Source: Cyrtodaria siliqua
Lineage: Eukaryota; Mollusca; Bivalvia; Adapedonta; Hiatellidae
NCBI GenBank assembly: GCA_037043455.1
Contig: JAWPHD010010303.1
Coordinates: 1 to 64,000 of the forward strand
Length of the DNA: 64,000 nucleotides
Direction of reading: 5' to 3'
The notes below the pieces were generated by a model. It was not told where the DNA came from. It worked only from the letters and a program-made list of their open reading frames with translations, and did not search any database. Made by a program: the position numbers and the translations under genes. This document shows, one piece after another, positions 35,301-50,300 of the stretch. Within the stretch, counting starts at the first letter, position 1. Every line of letters begins with the position of its first letter.

Positions 35301-38300
35301 GGTCTAAATTTGTGTGTATAGTTATCCTCTGAGGGCGAGGCCACGATGGACGAGCTCCGGTCTAGATGTGTGTGTATAGTTATCATCTGAGGGCGAGGCC
35401 ACGATGGACGAACTCCGGTCTAGATGTGTGTGTATAGTTATCCTCTGAGGGCGAGGCCACGATGGATGAGATCCGGTCTAGATTTGTGTGTATAGTTATC
35501 ATCTGAGGGGCGAGGCCACGATGGACAAGCTCCGGTCTAGATGTGTGTGTATAGTTATCATCTGTAGGCGAGGCCACGATGCACGATCTCCGGTCTAGAT
35601 TTGTGTGTATAGTTATCATCCGAGGGGCGAGGCCACGATGGACGAGCTCCGGTCTAAATTTGTGTGTATAGTTATCATCTGAGGGGCGAGGCCACGATGG
35701 ACGAGCTCCGGTCTAGATTTTTGTGTATAGATATCATCTGAGGGCAAGGCCACGATGGATGAGCTCCGGTCTAGATTTGTGTGTATAGTTATCCTCTGAG
35801 GGCGAGGCCACGATGGATGAGCTTCGGTCTAGATTTGTGTGTATAGATATTATCTGAGGGGCGAGGCCACGATGGACGAGCTCCGGTCTTGATTTGTGTG
35901 TATAGTTATCATCTGAGGGGCGAGGCAACGATGGACGAGCTCCGGTCTAGATCTGTGTGTATAGTTATCTTCTGAGGGGCGAGGCCACGATGGATGAGCT
36001 CCGGTCTATATTTGTGTGTATAGTTATCCTCTGAGGGGCGAGGCCACGATGGACGAGCTCCGGTCTAGATTTGTGTGTATAGTTATCCTCTGAGGGCGAG
36101 GCCACGATGGACAAGCTCCGGTCTAGATTTGTGTGTATAGTTATCCTCTGAGGGCGAGGCCACGATAGACGAGCTCCGGTCTAGATTTGTGTGTATAGTT
36201 ATCATCTGAGGGGCGAGACCACGATAGACCAGCTCCGGTCTAGATGTGTGTGTATAGTTATCCTCGGAGGGCGAGGCCACGATGGACGAGCTCCGGTCTA
36301 GATTTGTGTTTATAGTTATCCTCTGAGGGCGAGGCCACGATGGACGAGCTCATGTCTAGATTTGTGTGGATAGTTATCATCTGAGGGGCGAGGCCACGAT
36401 AGACCAGCTCCGGTCTAGATGTGTGTGTATAGTCATCCTCTGAGGGCGAGGCCACGATAGACGAGCTCCGGTCTAGATTTGTGTGTATAGTTATCCTCTG
36501 AGGGCGAGGCCACGATAGACGAGCTCCGGTCTAGATTTGTGTGTATAGTTATCCTCTGAGGGCGATGCCACGATAGACGAGCTCCGTTCTAGATGTGTGT
36601 ATATAGTTATCCTCTTAGGTCGAGGCCAGGATAGGCGAGCTTCGGTCTAAATTTGTGTGTATAGTTATCATCTGAGGGCGAGGCCACGATAGACTAACTC
36701 CGGTCTAGATGTGTGTGTATAGTTATCCTCTGAGGGCGAGGCCACGATAGACGAGCTCCGGTCTAGATTTGTGTGTATAGTTATCCTCTGAGGGCGAGGC
36801 CACGATAGACGAGCTCCGGTCTAGATGGGTGTATATAGTTATCCTCTGAGGGCGAGGCCACTATAGACGAGCTCCGGTCTAGATTTGTGTGTATAGTTGT
36901 CCTCTGAGGGCGAGGCCATGATAGACGAGCTCCGGTCTACATTTGTGTGTATAGTTATCCTCTGAGGGCGAGGCCACGATAGACGAGCTCCGGTCTAGAA
37001 GTGTGTATATAGTTATCTCTGATGCCGAGGCCACTATAGACGAGCTCCGGTCTATATGTGTGTATATAGTTATCCGCTGAGGGCGATGCCACGATAGACG
37101 AGCTCAGGTCTAGATTTGTGTGTATAGTTATCCTCTGAGGGCGAGGCCACGATGGACGAGCTCCGGTCTAGATGTGTGTGTATAGTTATCATCTGAGGGC
37201 GAGGCCACGATGGACGAACTCCGGTCTAGATTTGTGTGTATATTTATCCTCTGAGGGCGAGGCCACGATGGATGAAATCCGGTCTAGATTTATGTGTATA
37301 GTTATCATCTGAGGGGCGAGGCCACGATGGACAAGCTCCGATCTAGATTTGTATGTATAGTTATCATCTGAAGGCGAAGCCACGATGCACGAGCTCCGGT
37401 CTAGATTTGTGTGTATAGTTATCATCTGAGGGCGAGGCCACGATGGACGAACTCCGGTCTAGATTTGTGTGTATATTTATCCTCTGAGGGCGAGGCCACG
37501 ATGGATGAGATCCGGTCTAGATTTATGTGTATAGTTATCATCTGAGGGGCGAGGCCACGATGGACAAGCTCCGATCTAGATTTGTATGTATAGTTATCAT
37601 CTGAAGGCGAAGCCACGATGCACGAGCTCCGGTCTAGATTTGTGTGTATAGTTATCATCTGAGGGCCGAGGCCACGATGGACGAGCTCCGGTCTAGATTT
37701 GTGTGTATAGTTATCATCTGAGGGCGAGGCCACGATGGATGAGCTCCGGTCTAGATTTGTGTGTATAGTTATCCTCTGAGGGCGAGGCCACGATGGATGA
37801 GCTCCGGTCTATATTTGTGTGTATAGTTATCATCTGAGGGGCGAGGCCACGATGGACGAGCTCCGGTCTAGATTTGTGTGTATAGTTATCCTCTGAGGGG
37901 CGAGGCCACGATGGATGAGCTCCGGTCTATATTTGTGTGTATAGTTATCCTCTGAGGGGCGAGGCCACGATGGACGAGCTCCGGTCTAGATTTGTGTGTA
38001 TAGTTATCCTCTGAGGGCGAGGCCACGATAGACGAGCTCCGGTCTAGATGGGTGTATATAGTTATCCTCTGAGGGCGAGGCCACTATAGACGAGCTCCGG
38101 TCTAGATTTGTGTGTATAGTTGTCCTCTGAGGGCGAGGCCATGATAGACGAGCTCCGGTCTACATTTGTGTGTATAGTTATCCTCTGAGGGCGAGGCCAC
38201 GATAGACGAGCTCCGGTCTAGAAGTGTGTATATAGTTATCTCTGATGCCGAGGCCACTATAGACGAGCTCCGGTCTATATGTGTGTATATAGTTATCCGC

Positions 38301-41300
38301 TGAGGGCGATGCCACGATAGACGAGCTCAGGTCTAGATTTGTGTGTATAGTTATCCTCTGAGGGCGAGGCCACGATGGACGAGCTCCGGTCTAGATGTGT
38401 GTGTATAGTTATCATCTGAGGGCGAGGCCACGATGGACGAACTCCGGTCTAGATTTGTGTGTATATTTATCCTCTGAGGGCGAGGCCACGATGGATGAAA
38501 TCCGGTCTAGATTTATGTGTATAGTTATCATCTGAGGGGCGAGGCCACGATGGACAAGCTCCGATCTAGATTTGTATGTATAGTTATCATCTGAAGGCGA
38601 AGCCACGATGCACGAGCTCCGGTCTAGATTTGTGTGTATAGTTATCATCTGAGGGCGAGGCCACGATGGACGAACTCCGGTCTAGATTTGTGTGTATATT
38701 TATCCTCTGAGGGCGAGGCCACGATGGATGAGATCCGGTCTAGATTTATGTGTATAGTTATCATCTGAGGGGCGAGGCCACGATGGACAAGCTCCGATCT
38801 AGATTTGTATGTATAGTTATCATCTGAAGGCGAAGCCACGATGCACGAGCTCCGGTCTAGATTTGTGTGTATAGTTATCATCTGAGGGCCGAGGCCACGA
38901 TGGACGAGCTCCGGTCTAGATTTGTGTGTATAGTTATCATCTGAGGGCGAGGCCACGATGGATGAGCTCCGGTCTAGATTTGTGTGTATAGTTATCCTCT
39001 GAGGGCGAGGCCACGATGGATGAGCTCCGGTCTATATTTGTGTGTATAGTTATCATCTGAGGGGCGAGGCCACGATGGACGAGCTCCGGTCTAGATTTGT
39101 GTGTATAGTTATCCTCTGAGGGGCGAGGCCACGATGGATGAGCTCCGGTCTATATTTGTGTGTATAGTTATCCTCTGAGGGGCGAGGCCACGATGGACGA
39201 GCTCCGGTCTAGATTTGTGTGTATAGTTATCCTCTGAGGGCAAGGCCACGATAGACAAGCTCCGGTCTAGATTTGTGTGTATAGTTATCCTCTGAGGGCG
39301 AGGCCACGATAGACCAGCTCCGGTCTAGATGTGTGTGTATAGTTATCCTCTGAGGGCGAGGCCACGATAGACGAGATCCGGTCTAGATTTGTGTGTATAC
39401 TTATCCTCTGAGGACGAGGCCACGAGAGACGAGCTCCGGTCTAGATTTGTGTGTATAGTTATCCTCTGAGGGCGAGACGACGATGCACGAGCTCCGGTCT
39501 AGATTTGTGTGTATAGTTATCATCTGAGGGGCGAGGCCACGATGGACGAGCTCCGGTCTAGATTTGTGTGTATAGTTATCACCTGAGGGCGAGGCCACAA
39601 TGGACGAGCTCCGGTCTAGATTTGTGTATATAGTTATCCTCTGAGGGCGAGGCCACGATGGATGAGCTCAGGTCTAGATTTGTGTGTTTAGTTATCATCT
39701 GAGGGGCGAGACCACGATAGACCAGCTCCGGTCTAGATGTGTGTGTATAGTTATCCTCGGAGGGCGAGGCCACGATGGACGAGCTCCGGTCTAGATTTGT
39801 GTTTATAGTTATCCTCTGAGGGCGAGGCCACGATGGACGAGCTCATGTCTAGATTTGTGTGGATAGTTATCATCTGAGGGGCGAGGCCACGATAGACCAG
39901 CTCCGGTCTAGATGTGTGTGTATAGTCATCCTCTGAGGGCGAGGCCACGATAGACGAGCTCCGGTCTAGATTTGTGTGTATAGTTATCCTCTGAGGGCGA
40001 GGCCACGATAGACGAGCTCCGGTCTAGATTTGTGTGTATAGTTATCCTCTGAGGGCGATGCCACGATAGACGAGCTCCGTTCTAGATGTGTGTATATAGT
40101 TATCCTCTTAGGTCGAGGCCAGGATAGGCGAGCTTCGGTCTAAATTTGTGTGTATAGTTATCATCTGAGGGCGAGGCCACGATAGACTAACTCCGGTCTA
40201 GATGTGTGTGTATAGTTATCCTCTGAGGGCGAGGCCACGATAGACGAGCTCCGGTCTAGATTTGTGTGTATAGTTATCCTCTGAGGGCGAGGCCACGATA
40301 GACGAGCTCCGGTCTAGATGGGTGTATATAGTTATCCTCTGAGGGCGAGGCCACTATAGACGAGCTCCGGTCTAGATTTGTGTGTATAGTTGTCCTCTGA
40401 GGGCGAGGCCATGATAGACGAGCTCCGGTCTACATTTGTGTGTATAGTTATCCTCTGAGGGCGAGGCCACGATAGACGAGCTCCGGTCTAGAAGTGTGTA
40501 TATAGTTATCTCTGATGCCGAGGCCACTATAGACGAGCTCCGGTCTATATGTGTGTATATAGTTATCCGCTGAGGGCGATGCCACGATAGACGAGCTCAG
40601 GTCTAGATTTGTGTGTATAGTTATCCTCTGAGGGCGAGGCCACGATGGACGAGCTCCGGTCTAGATGTGTGTGTATAGTTATCATCTGAGGGCGAGGCCA
40701 CGATGGACGAACTCCGGTCTAGATTTGTGTGTATATTTATCCTCTGAGGGCGAGGCCACGATGGATGAGATCCGGTCTAGATTTATGTGTATAGTTATCA
40801 TCTGAGGGGCGAGGCCACGATGGACAAGCTCCGATCTAGATTTGTATGTATAGTTATCATCTGAAGGCGAAGCCACGATGCACGAGCTCCGGTCTAGATT
40901 TGTGTGTATAGTTATCATCTGAGGGCGAGGCCACGATGGACGAACTCCGGTCTAGATTTGTGTGTATATTTATCCTCTGAGGGCGAGGCCACGATGGATG
41001 AGATCCGGTCTAGATTTATGTGTATAGTTATCATCTGAGGGGCGAGGCCACGATGGACAAGCTCCGATCTAGATTTGTATGTATAGTTATCATCTGAAGG
41101 CGAAGCCACGATGCACGAGCTCCGGTCTAGATTTGTGTGTATAGTTATCATCTGAGGGCCGAGGCCACGATGGACGAGCTCCGGTCTAGATTTGTGTGTA
41201 TAGTTATCATCTGAGGGCGAGGCCACGATGGATGAGCTCCGGTCTAGATTTGTGTGTATAGTTATCCTCTGAGGGCGAGGCCACGATGGATGAGCTCCGG

Positions 41301-44300
41301 TCTATATTTGTGTGTATAGTTATCATCTGAGGGGCGAGGCCACGATGGACGAGCTCCGGTCTAGATTTGTGTGTATAGTTATCCTCTGAGGGGCGAGGCC
41401 ACGATGGATGAGCTCCGGTCTATATTTGTGTGTATAGTTATCCTCTGAGGGGCGAGGCCACGATGGACGAGCTCCGGTCTAGATTTGTGTGTATAGTTAT
41501 CCTCTGAGGGCAAGGCCACGATAGACAAGCTCCGGTCTAGATTTGTGTGTATAGTTATCCTCTGAGGGCGAGGCCACGATAGACCAGCTCCGGTCTAGAT
41601 GTGTGTGTATAGTTATCCTCTGAGGGCGAGGCCACGATAGACGAGCTCCGGTCTAGATTTGTGTGTATACTTATCCTCTGAGGACGAGGCCACGAGAGAC
41701 GAGCTCCGGTCTAGATTTGTGTGTATAGTTATCCTCTGAGGGCGAGACGACGATGCACGAGCTCCGGTCTAGATTTGTGTGTATAGTTATCATCTGAGGG
41801 GCGAGGCCACGATGGACGAGCTCCGGTCTAGATTTGTGTGTATAGTTATCACCTGAGGGCGAGGCCACAATGGACGAGCTCCGGTCTAGATTTGTGTATA
41901 TAGTTATCCTCTGAGGGCGAGGCCACGATGGATGAGCTCAGGTCTAGATTTGTGTGTTTAGTTATCCTCTGAGGGGCGAGGCCACGATGGACGAGCTCCG
42001 GTCTAGATTTGTGTGTATAGTTATCCTCTGAGGGCGAGGCCACGATGGATGAGCTCCGGTCTAGATTTGTGTGTATAGTTATCATCTGAGATGCGAGGCC
42101 ACAATGGACGAGCTACGGTCTAGATTTGTGTGTATAGTTATCATCTGAGGGGCGAGGCCACGATGAACGAGCTTCGGTCTAGATTTGTGTGTATAGTTAT
42201 CCTCTGAGGGGCGAGTCCACGATGGATGAGCTCCGGTCTAGATTTGTGTGTATAGTTATCCTCTGATGGCGCGGCCACGATGATCGAGCTCCGGTCTAGA
42301 TGTGTGTGTATCGTTATCATCTGAGGGGCGAGGCCACGATAGACGAGCTCCGGTCTAGATGTGTATGTATAGTTATCCTCTGAGGGCGAGGCAACGATGG
42401 ACGATCTCCGGTCTAGATTTGTGTGTATAGATATCATCTGAGGGCCGAGGCCACGATAGACGAGCTCCGGTCTAGATTTGTGTGTATAGTTATCCTCTGA
42501 GGGGCGAGGCCATGATGGACGAGTTCTGGTCTAGATTTGTGTGTATAGTTATCCTCTGAGGGCCGAGGCCTCGATAGACGAGCTCCGGTCTAGATTTGGG
42601 TGTAAAGTTATCCTCTGAGGGCCGAGGCCTCGATGGACGAGCTCCGGTCTAGATTTGGGTGTATAGTTATCCTCTGAGGGCCGAGGCCACGATAGATGAG
42701 CTCCGATGATGTTTCCACACACGTATAATAATGATCCTTTATGTTCATAAACACAGCTTTCCTCTTAAAAAACAACTCTTAACATGTTAAATTATACAAT
42801 TTAAAAGTAAATTAAATGTGGTATACATTTAGATTATATCATAACAGTTATGATACACGTCGAGTCAAAAATGTGTAACTTGACAAAAAAGAAGTAAAAC
42901 ATCGTTATTTCAAAACCACATTTTAAAGTATATTTTGTATGAAAGGAAATGTACTTTTAAGAGGTCCTTATAGCATGTACTGTAGCTCGGAGAAAAAAGG
43001 TTTGAGTGGTAAATAAGATCAGCGCATCTCAAGCTTGTCGTATCGTAATGTAAATTGCGTGTGCACCTTAAAAGAAGGTGATGTTAAACCATTTTGTAAA
43101 CTAATCTCTATATTTCCCACGTTAACAAGTGAAGAAGCTCCGTGAAATGAACACGTTTCTATCTACGTACCTCTAAAATACTTAGATGGGGGACCAATTA
43201 CATTAATAATCTGATCGGAAAATATCCGGGTTACTAATAGTTATATTACAGGTATGCTTTTAAAAAAACTCGACATTTAGCTAAGTTTGCTCTACCCATG
43301 CAAAAATGAATACATGTACATATCAAAATAAAATGATTCCTATAAAATATGTTCCTTAAAGTGTGCACGCTAATCTATACTATGACGGTAGCTGTGACTT
43401 TTAAAGCGGCATGCGACAGTAAATGGTGTATTTATGTTTTATTAGAACGTGTACAACTGAGAAGTCTTGTTTTAAAATTGTATAAGTTTCCTAAAAACAA
43501 TTGAATTGTGTGTCGATCACCCTTTGATTAATTACCGTTTCTGAAACATATTAGAGTTCATGTGTCTCCGAAAATACAAAAAATGTCGATAATAAATGGG
43601 AGTAAAAACACGAACACAACAATTTCTGTGTTAAGGTTTATTTTCCCCACTGAGAAACATGATGACAATACAACTATTACATTTAAAGGCAATTTTGATA
43701 ATAAACTTGCGCCTTTGGTGATCAAATGATAAAGGGGCCTGCACATTAAATTTAACCTTGCTACACCCCAGCAGGTGTTCAGGTAATATTATAATGTAAA
43801 TGTGCTGATTAAAAGTATAGGTTTATTCACGGGTTCTTAAAATACCGCTTTCTTTAGTATAAAAACAACGCATTATATAATAACGTTTTATTAACAGTTT
43901 CTGCATAGTACTTTGATATGGTAGAATTTTTGAACTTTTAGGCCATTTGGCGGACATTTTGAAAATGCGTGACCATTTTGAAATAAGGGGGCACTCCTCA
44001 GTTTCGCACGAATGTCCATGGTGTAAATCAGAATGAAATCAACTAAAATTCTGTTAGGTCCATGGATGGTATTTATAATAATTATGAAGTGCATGTTTTA
44101 TGTTTTATTCCAGTTTTGAGTACTTCTAAGTTTATTTTGATGTATTGGAATATTCATTCTTTGGGTTTTCTGGAGGCTATAAATAGAAAAATGCGAAACT
44201 ATCAAAAACTTCCAAAAATAGGTCAAATGGCTGATTTTGGCTCACGGGTGATCAGCTAGAATAACTTTTTAAAAAGCCGGCGAAGGTATGTAAAATTTAG

Positions 44301-47300
44301 CATTTCCTCATATTGACAATTCTTTTTATTTATTTATTGACATTTGAAATATTGCTAAAAAAAAAATTGTTTAGCATGTTTTGAAGGGTGGGGTAATCTT
44401 ATAGAAATGGGACTAAAGTTGTACAGAAAATGCTTTTTGATACTTTTATTTGGTATGCAAACACGGGTAATTTTATTGTCTTCTAAGAAATTATGACACA
44501 ATAATGGTGTGATTTATTTTTATTCAAGGAATCAGGCTAAGGGCTTGTCACGGGTTTGCTTATTAAAAATGTACAATAAAAACGTGGAGTGCCCCCTAAG
44601 GTGAAAATGAAGTGGCTCAGGTTCTTATATTTTGCCAACTATATCAGTTATTTCCTCCGCTATATATACATTTAAGCAAAATTACACTTCAAAATTCAAC
44701 AATATATGCACTATTATTTCATTGTTGTTTTTTTCAACCATGCATGTGAAAATTATGTGCAGGCCCGGGTCTTGTGGCCTAATAAATAGCTACGCTACTG
44801 AGTATGATACTGTTTTAATTGCTGGTAATGAAACAGATATGCAAACCATTCTTATACGAGAGGTGTTCAACTTATAATTGAACACTTTTGTTTAAGATGT
44901 CTTTTTTTCAGCGGAAGTGATTATCATAAAAAAATGCGTGATTTAATGATGTGAAACTGTCATTTAGAACGTATGCATTTAAAAATAATATCCAATTTCA
45001 CGCGGTTCTTTTTAAATTACATTTTGAATAAAGTGTACACTATTTTCTAATTTTAAACCTATATGTTACTGTTGCCGTGGAGTTTTACCTTAAACGAAAT
45101 AATTGCACTAAATGCATATCATAATTGTTTAAACTTGTGTTAATAATTTAAATATGATCGTATGTTTTATTTTAAGACAAAATTATAGATGCTGAAGTAA
45201 AAGCTCGACTTTCTTTCGCAATATTAAAACATTGACAGATAATAGGAAAGTTTGCTCGCATGTTACTGATAATTTTATAAATTAACCAAAATAACTATTT
45301 TAATCATATTTTGTGATAAAAAAACATGAACAGTTAATGTTGATGTATATCATATATGTATATTATATACCTTATAAAGATATCTTTGGTAAAAAAATAT
45401 ATTATTTTTTATCATTATTTGCAAATGTGTGGGTTTGCCCTTACATTTTAAGTTGAATATTTTTCTATCTTTTCTTTTGAGAAACTTATGAAACTTTTTT
45501 TTTATAGTGGAGGAAGTCACAAAAATGCCTGCAGTTAATGTTTTGAACTAGAAGCTTTCGTAAATTTAGTCATTTTCATCGTTGAATTTCATGTTAATTT
45601 TCGTTAAATCCTGAAAATCGTCAAATCAAAAAAAAATGCTTATTACACTTTTCTACGTTCAGACATGGACATATCGGAATACTATAACCTTTAACGACAT
45701 TTTAAAAGCATTGTGTTAAAATATTTTTATAATTGACGATTTTTGCTTCAAAATGTCATTCTCTACCCCTTTTCAAAAATGCGGATGCAGCAACATTAGG
45801 AAGCACATAATAGTGCATGTCATAATGTTTCATATCGAAGGAATCATTAGACTTGACATTACAATCAACATATTCGGCGAGAATTTCAAGATAGTTGATT
45901 CAGTTACACAATAAAACTGTTCAAACATAAGTTGAACACCTCTCGTAGCTGTCAACGAAAGGTGCCGAAATAATATTATCTGACAATAAAAAACGAAAAG
46001 TTCTAAACATTACACAACAATCGAAACTGATATGTGTGGTGGTAAATGTATGGAATATGAGAACGAGTATTAATACCTTTTGGAATGTGGTTATTTGTTG
46101 TTTTATATGTTTGTTGTAAAGGCTTACTTTACTATATTATAAACACATTCGTCCTGTATACGTATATGCCTATTTGAAGCATACACACAGTGGGATACCA
46201 AAGTCAGTATAATGTTTATTGCCTAATCGTTGCAGGGCGCCCAAACACCACCAACACGAGTCAATACATCTGAAAGGGTTGCGGAACTGAGAACGCACTT
46301 CGACTTCAATAATATACAGGCATATCTGGTACCAAATGAAGATGCTCATCAGGTAAAATTGCATTTATGATTCTGAGGGCATGCTATACATGTAAAACAT
46401 AATGACTATATGTATATCTGTTAGTGGTCAACAAGTTTCATCTTCGTTGATTCCGGAAGTGAACATTATAATTGTGTCTTGATAAATGTTTACGGAGCAC
46501 GTGTTTTGAAAAGTGTACAATCAAACCCATGCAATGATTTGTCAGAATGATGTTATTTTTGACAACAGTAGAAACATCAACTATTTTATATGAAGAAAAT
46601 TTCCTGAATATATGCCTATCTCTAAACATTTGATGTTACAATCCCGCCACCAACATTGTTTAACAACAGCAAAATGGATCGCATGGCTATATACGCCACT
46701 GTATCATGTTTAATTGTGCACATAGTAAAATGGAATTTGTCAACACAATAGTTATTATCAGCACAATATATATATATTTATATATGGTTCGCATTGAATG
46801 TATTGTTGCATGATATCAGTTTACGACAATGTTACCATTTAAAGGCGTAGTAATAGCTTATTGTAAAAAAGTAATGAGAAGTAGCGAAAGAAATACATTA
46901 CAAAGTGATTTGGACATAACTACTTCATACGTATTATTATCAATGACGAATTTGTGCTACACCATAATGATTTGAAATGTTTTCTATTTTAAGAGCGAGT
47001 ATCCATCTGAGTATGACAAGAGACGAGGTTTTATTTCCGGGTTCAAAGGTTCTGCAGGTACCCCCAGCCCACATGCTTATAGTTTAATAGTTCAAGGTTC
47101 TGTGGGTACCCACACAAATCCAAGCTTATAGTTCAAAGGCTCCGCAGGTACTCACACAATATCTTGCTTATAGGACAAAGGTTATGCAGATAGCATCTCC
47201 CCACCCCACAAATGCTGATAGGGAAAATGTTATGCAAGTCCCTCGCCCCACCCCCACCCCCAATACACACACTCACACACATACTTACTGTGCAAAGGTT

Positions 47301-50300
47301 ATGCAGGGACCCCACTCTCCCCTCCCCCATGTTTACATTGCGAAGGTGCTGTAAGTCCACCCAACCCCCAAACACACATGCGTATAGTGTAAATGTTCTG
47401 AACATAGGTGCAATCGCCTCCGCTCCCCAAACCCCACCACTGCCACCACACAAGCACGCACGCGCACATGCCTATAGGTCAAAGGTTCTGAAGGTACCCT
47501 ACTATTCCACACGTTTATAGTTCAAAGATTCTGCAGCCGCTGCAGCCGCTGGTATCCTCACGCCATCGCCACGCGCCACCGTCCCCCTGCCCTCACTCCA
47601 GCCCTAACCCCAGCCCCAAAAACGGACTATTTAGCCGTGTGTTTTTATATGAAAAGTGCTGTTTTAACGAAATGGTTGACAACTCTGACAGTTACAATGG
47701 ATCACGAATGATTAACATTTACCGTGGGATTTACCGTACGATTAACATGTACCGTGGGATTTACCGTACGATTTACCGTGGGATTTAATTGCTAAACTTA
47801 AACCATTTGAATTATTTTGTTATTCTCGTGTTAATATGACTGTACTGTAAATCAAACGAGATCCTACTGTGCACTGAAACCGGTTTATCGACAAGTACAC
47901 TACTCAACTTGTATAATCGGTCACCCAGGTTTTTTGAAAATAACACGAATACTAAAAACTGGAAATCACCGAAACACATACCAATATTTTATTAAGTTTA
48001 TCAACAAGGTGTTAGTCCAATCAAGGCAGATTAAGTTTCATAAATCGTTAGAGATATTTGTTAAACGACTCCAGTTAAAATTTCAAATGAAAATATGAAT
48101 TATTAAAACATATATAATTCTTTGAAAAGTGACCGATTATAAAAGTTGAGTAGTGTATGTCTATCAGTTAGAAGCCTACTGTCAACTTGTAAAAACTAAA
48201 AAGTCGACTGGACTACAGATCAGTAGTGTTATTACTTACTGGTCCTTTGGGATCATCAATCCCAATCTTTTTGGCTTTAAAGTAGAGTACCACTTAAGCA
48301 GGTTCCATGGGTAGTGAGAGGTGTCGTATTACCTCTCATGAACAGACTCAATAAAACCGGGTCTGCTGCTTTTCCGTCTTGTTTGTGTTTGTTGCGCCCA
48401 ACGGACCCCCTTTTCAGTATTTATTGACATTCACACTAGCGGTTGATTAGTGCTGTGTGGCGGCTGTAAAAAGTCGCACCGACTATAGATCAGTAGTGTT
48501 ATTACTTGCCGGACCATTGGGATCATCAAGCCCGATATGTGTGGCTGTGTGGCTTTAAAGTAGAATACCGTTTTAACCGGTGCTCGGGGCATGGGAGACG
48601 TTGCAACTTATATTCCGTCTCATGAACAGTCTCAATACAACCGAGTCTGCTACTTTTCTCTCTTGTTTGTCTGTTGCTTCCAAGGGATCCTTTTTTCGCT
48701 ATTATTGTTATATGTTATACATTCTGCATATAAAATATGTTAACTATCCAATGACATATATCCCCCTTTAACATATTGTAATACAATCAAGTTAAATCAA
48801 AGTAACTTCATGCACAAACACGTGAATGTAAATATCCAATAGTAACTGTTTCCCCTTTACTTTCAGGCTATGCTGTTATCACCACCAACAAACAGGCGTT
48901 ATGGACTGACGGACGATATTTCCTAGAAGCTGAGGACACGCTAGATTGTAACTGGATACTCATGAGACAAAGTGCGTAGTCAAGGATATAGACGAATACG
49001 TAGTTAGAACAAGTAAAATGTATTAAAGCAAATTCTACGTTTACCGAAATGTTGGTATTTATACATTTTGAACAAGTTTAGTAAAGATCGGACGTAGAGT
49101 GAAGGAGCTAGAGTGTTGATAAAGTAAAGTTTAGCATTTTTAAATAATTTACAGCTATAAGCAAAAAAAGTAAACATAAAAATCGAATAGGAAAAGTAGC
49201 ATTCAAGGACGACAATAAACCACAAACACACACAGAAACAAAGAACAACTTTAAAGATAACTAAAAGGCAAGATAAAACAGAATGGTTGACAAAAGTGCT
49301 ACCGCATTGGAACGGTCAGTGGCAAAAAAGGCCGCTGAGGGTTTAAACCAGGATCTAGGGTTTCACCACATATATATATTTAAAAATAAAAATAAAGCTT
49401 TTATTAATCTAGTTTGTAAAAGATCGGATGGAAATTAAAGGTACTAGAGTGCTAACAAGGCAACATATTATAGCATTTTACAATTATTCAAGGTCCTAAC
49501 TGCTGTTTATATTCCGATATTATAGGTTATTGAATGTGTATTTATATTTTAATAATACGTACATAAAGTGTATATCACTCCAACTGGACCTTTTAGTGGT
49601 TAAAAAATAATCTTAGTTTTGAAAAACGATTGAGAAATAAATATTTTGCAGCCAAAATGCTTTTTAGATGGGGCTTTTCCCATGTAAACTCCTTGCTGCT
49701 GGGACAGCAGAAAATTAAGAAAACTCTTAAAATTAATAACTTTAGTTAGTCTTAATATTTTACTATAAAACTTTCAGCGTTTCTTAATTTAGGTTTATTT
49801 AGAACACTAAAACCATCTTTGCTGAAAAAGAAAAACATATATTTTTTTTTTTTTAATTTGTCATGCAACTGCAAATCGTTCACATGTGAATTTTTTTATT
49901 TCTCAACCTACTACAAAAAAAATGTTGTTGTTTTTTATTTACCACTAAAAAAATCTGTTTCACTGATATACAACTTATTTAGGTACCAGCCGAATTTTGC
50001 CTGAAAAGTCAAAAAATAAATTCAGCTGAAACAAGCGCCCGAAACAATAGTTGTTTTGACAAAGGATGGTGAGCTTGGCAAACTTAGAAACATCAAAATC
50101 CTAATTACTTAACTTTTTTCTGTTGTTGCCAAACACAAACCATTAAGAATTTGTCAGGAGTGCGATTAAAGGTCATTTACATCTTGTTAATAATATAAAT
50201 ACCAACTTTCGTTCAAACAAACATGTTTTATGCTGTTTCACCTGTGTCCTGTAGAAATAAACTTAACACCGAACTCAAGGTGACAAAAATAATGTCAATA

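Noticed and set aside
32425..42705. CRISPR-like array or repeat-protein gene
   Set aside because: There are no unique spacers between repeats; the whole 58-bp unit is repeated. The minus-strand open frames are short, overlap and end at repeat-borne stops. The context is a eukaryotic intron.
47133..47520. Overlapping Pro- and Gly-rich open frames on both strands
   Set aside because: They lie in the C-rich tandem copies of the exon 3 end inside intron 3.
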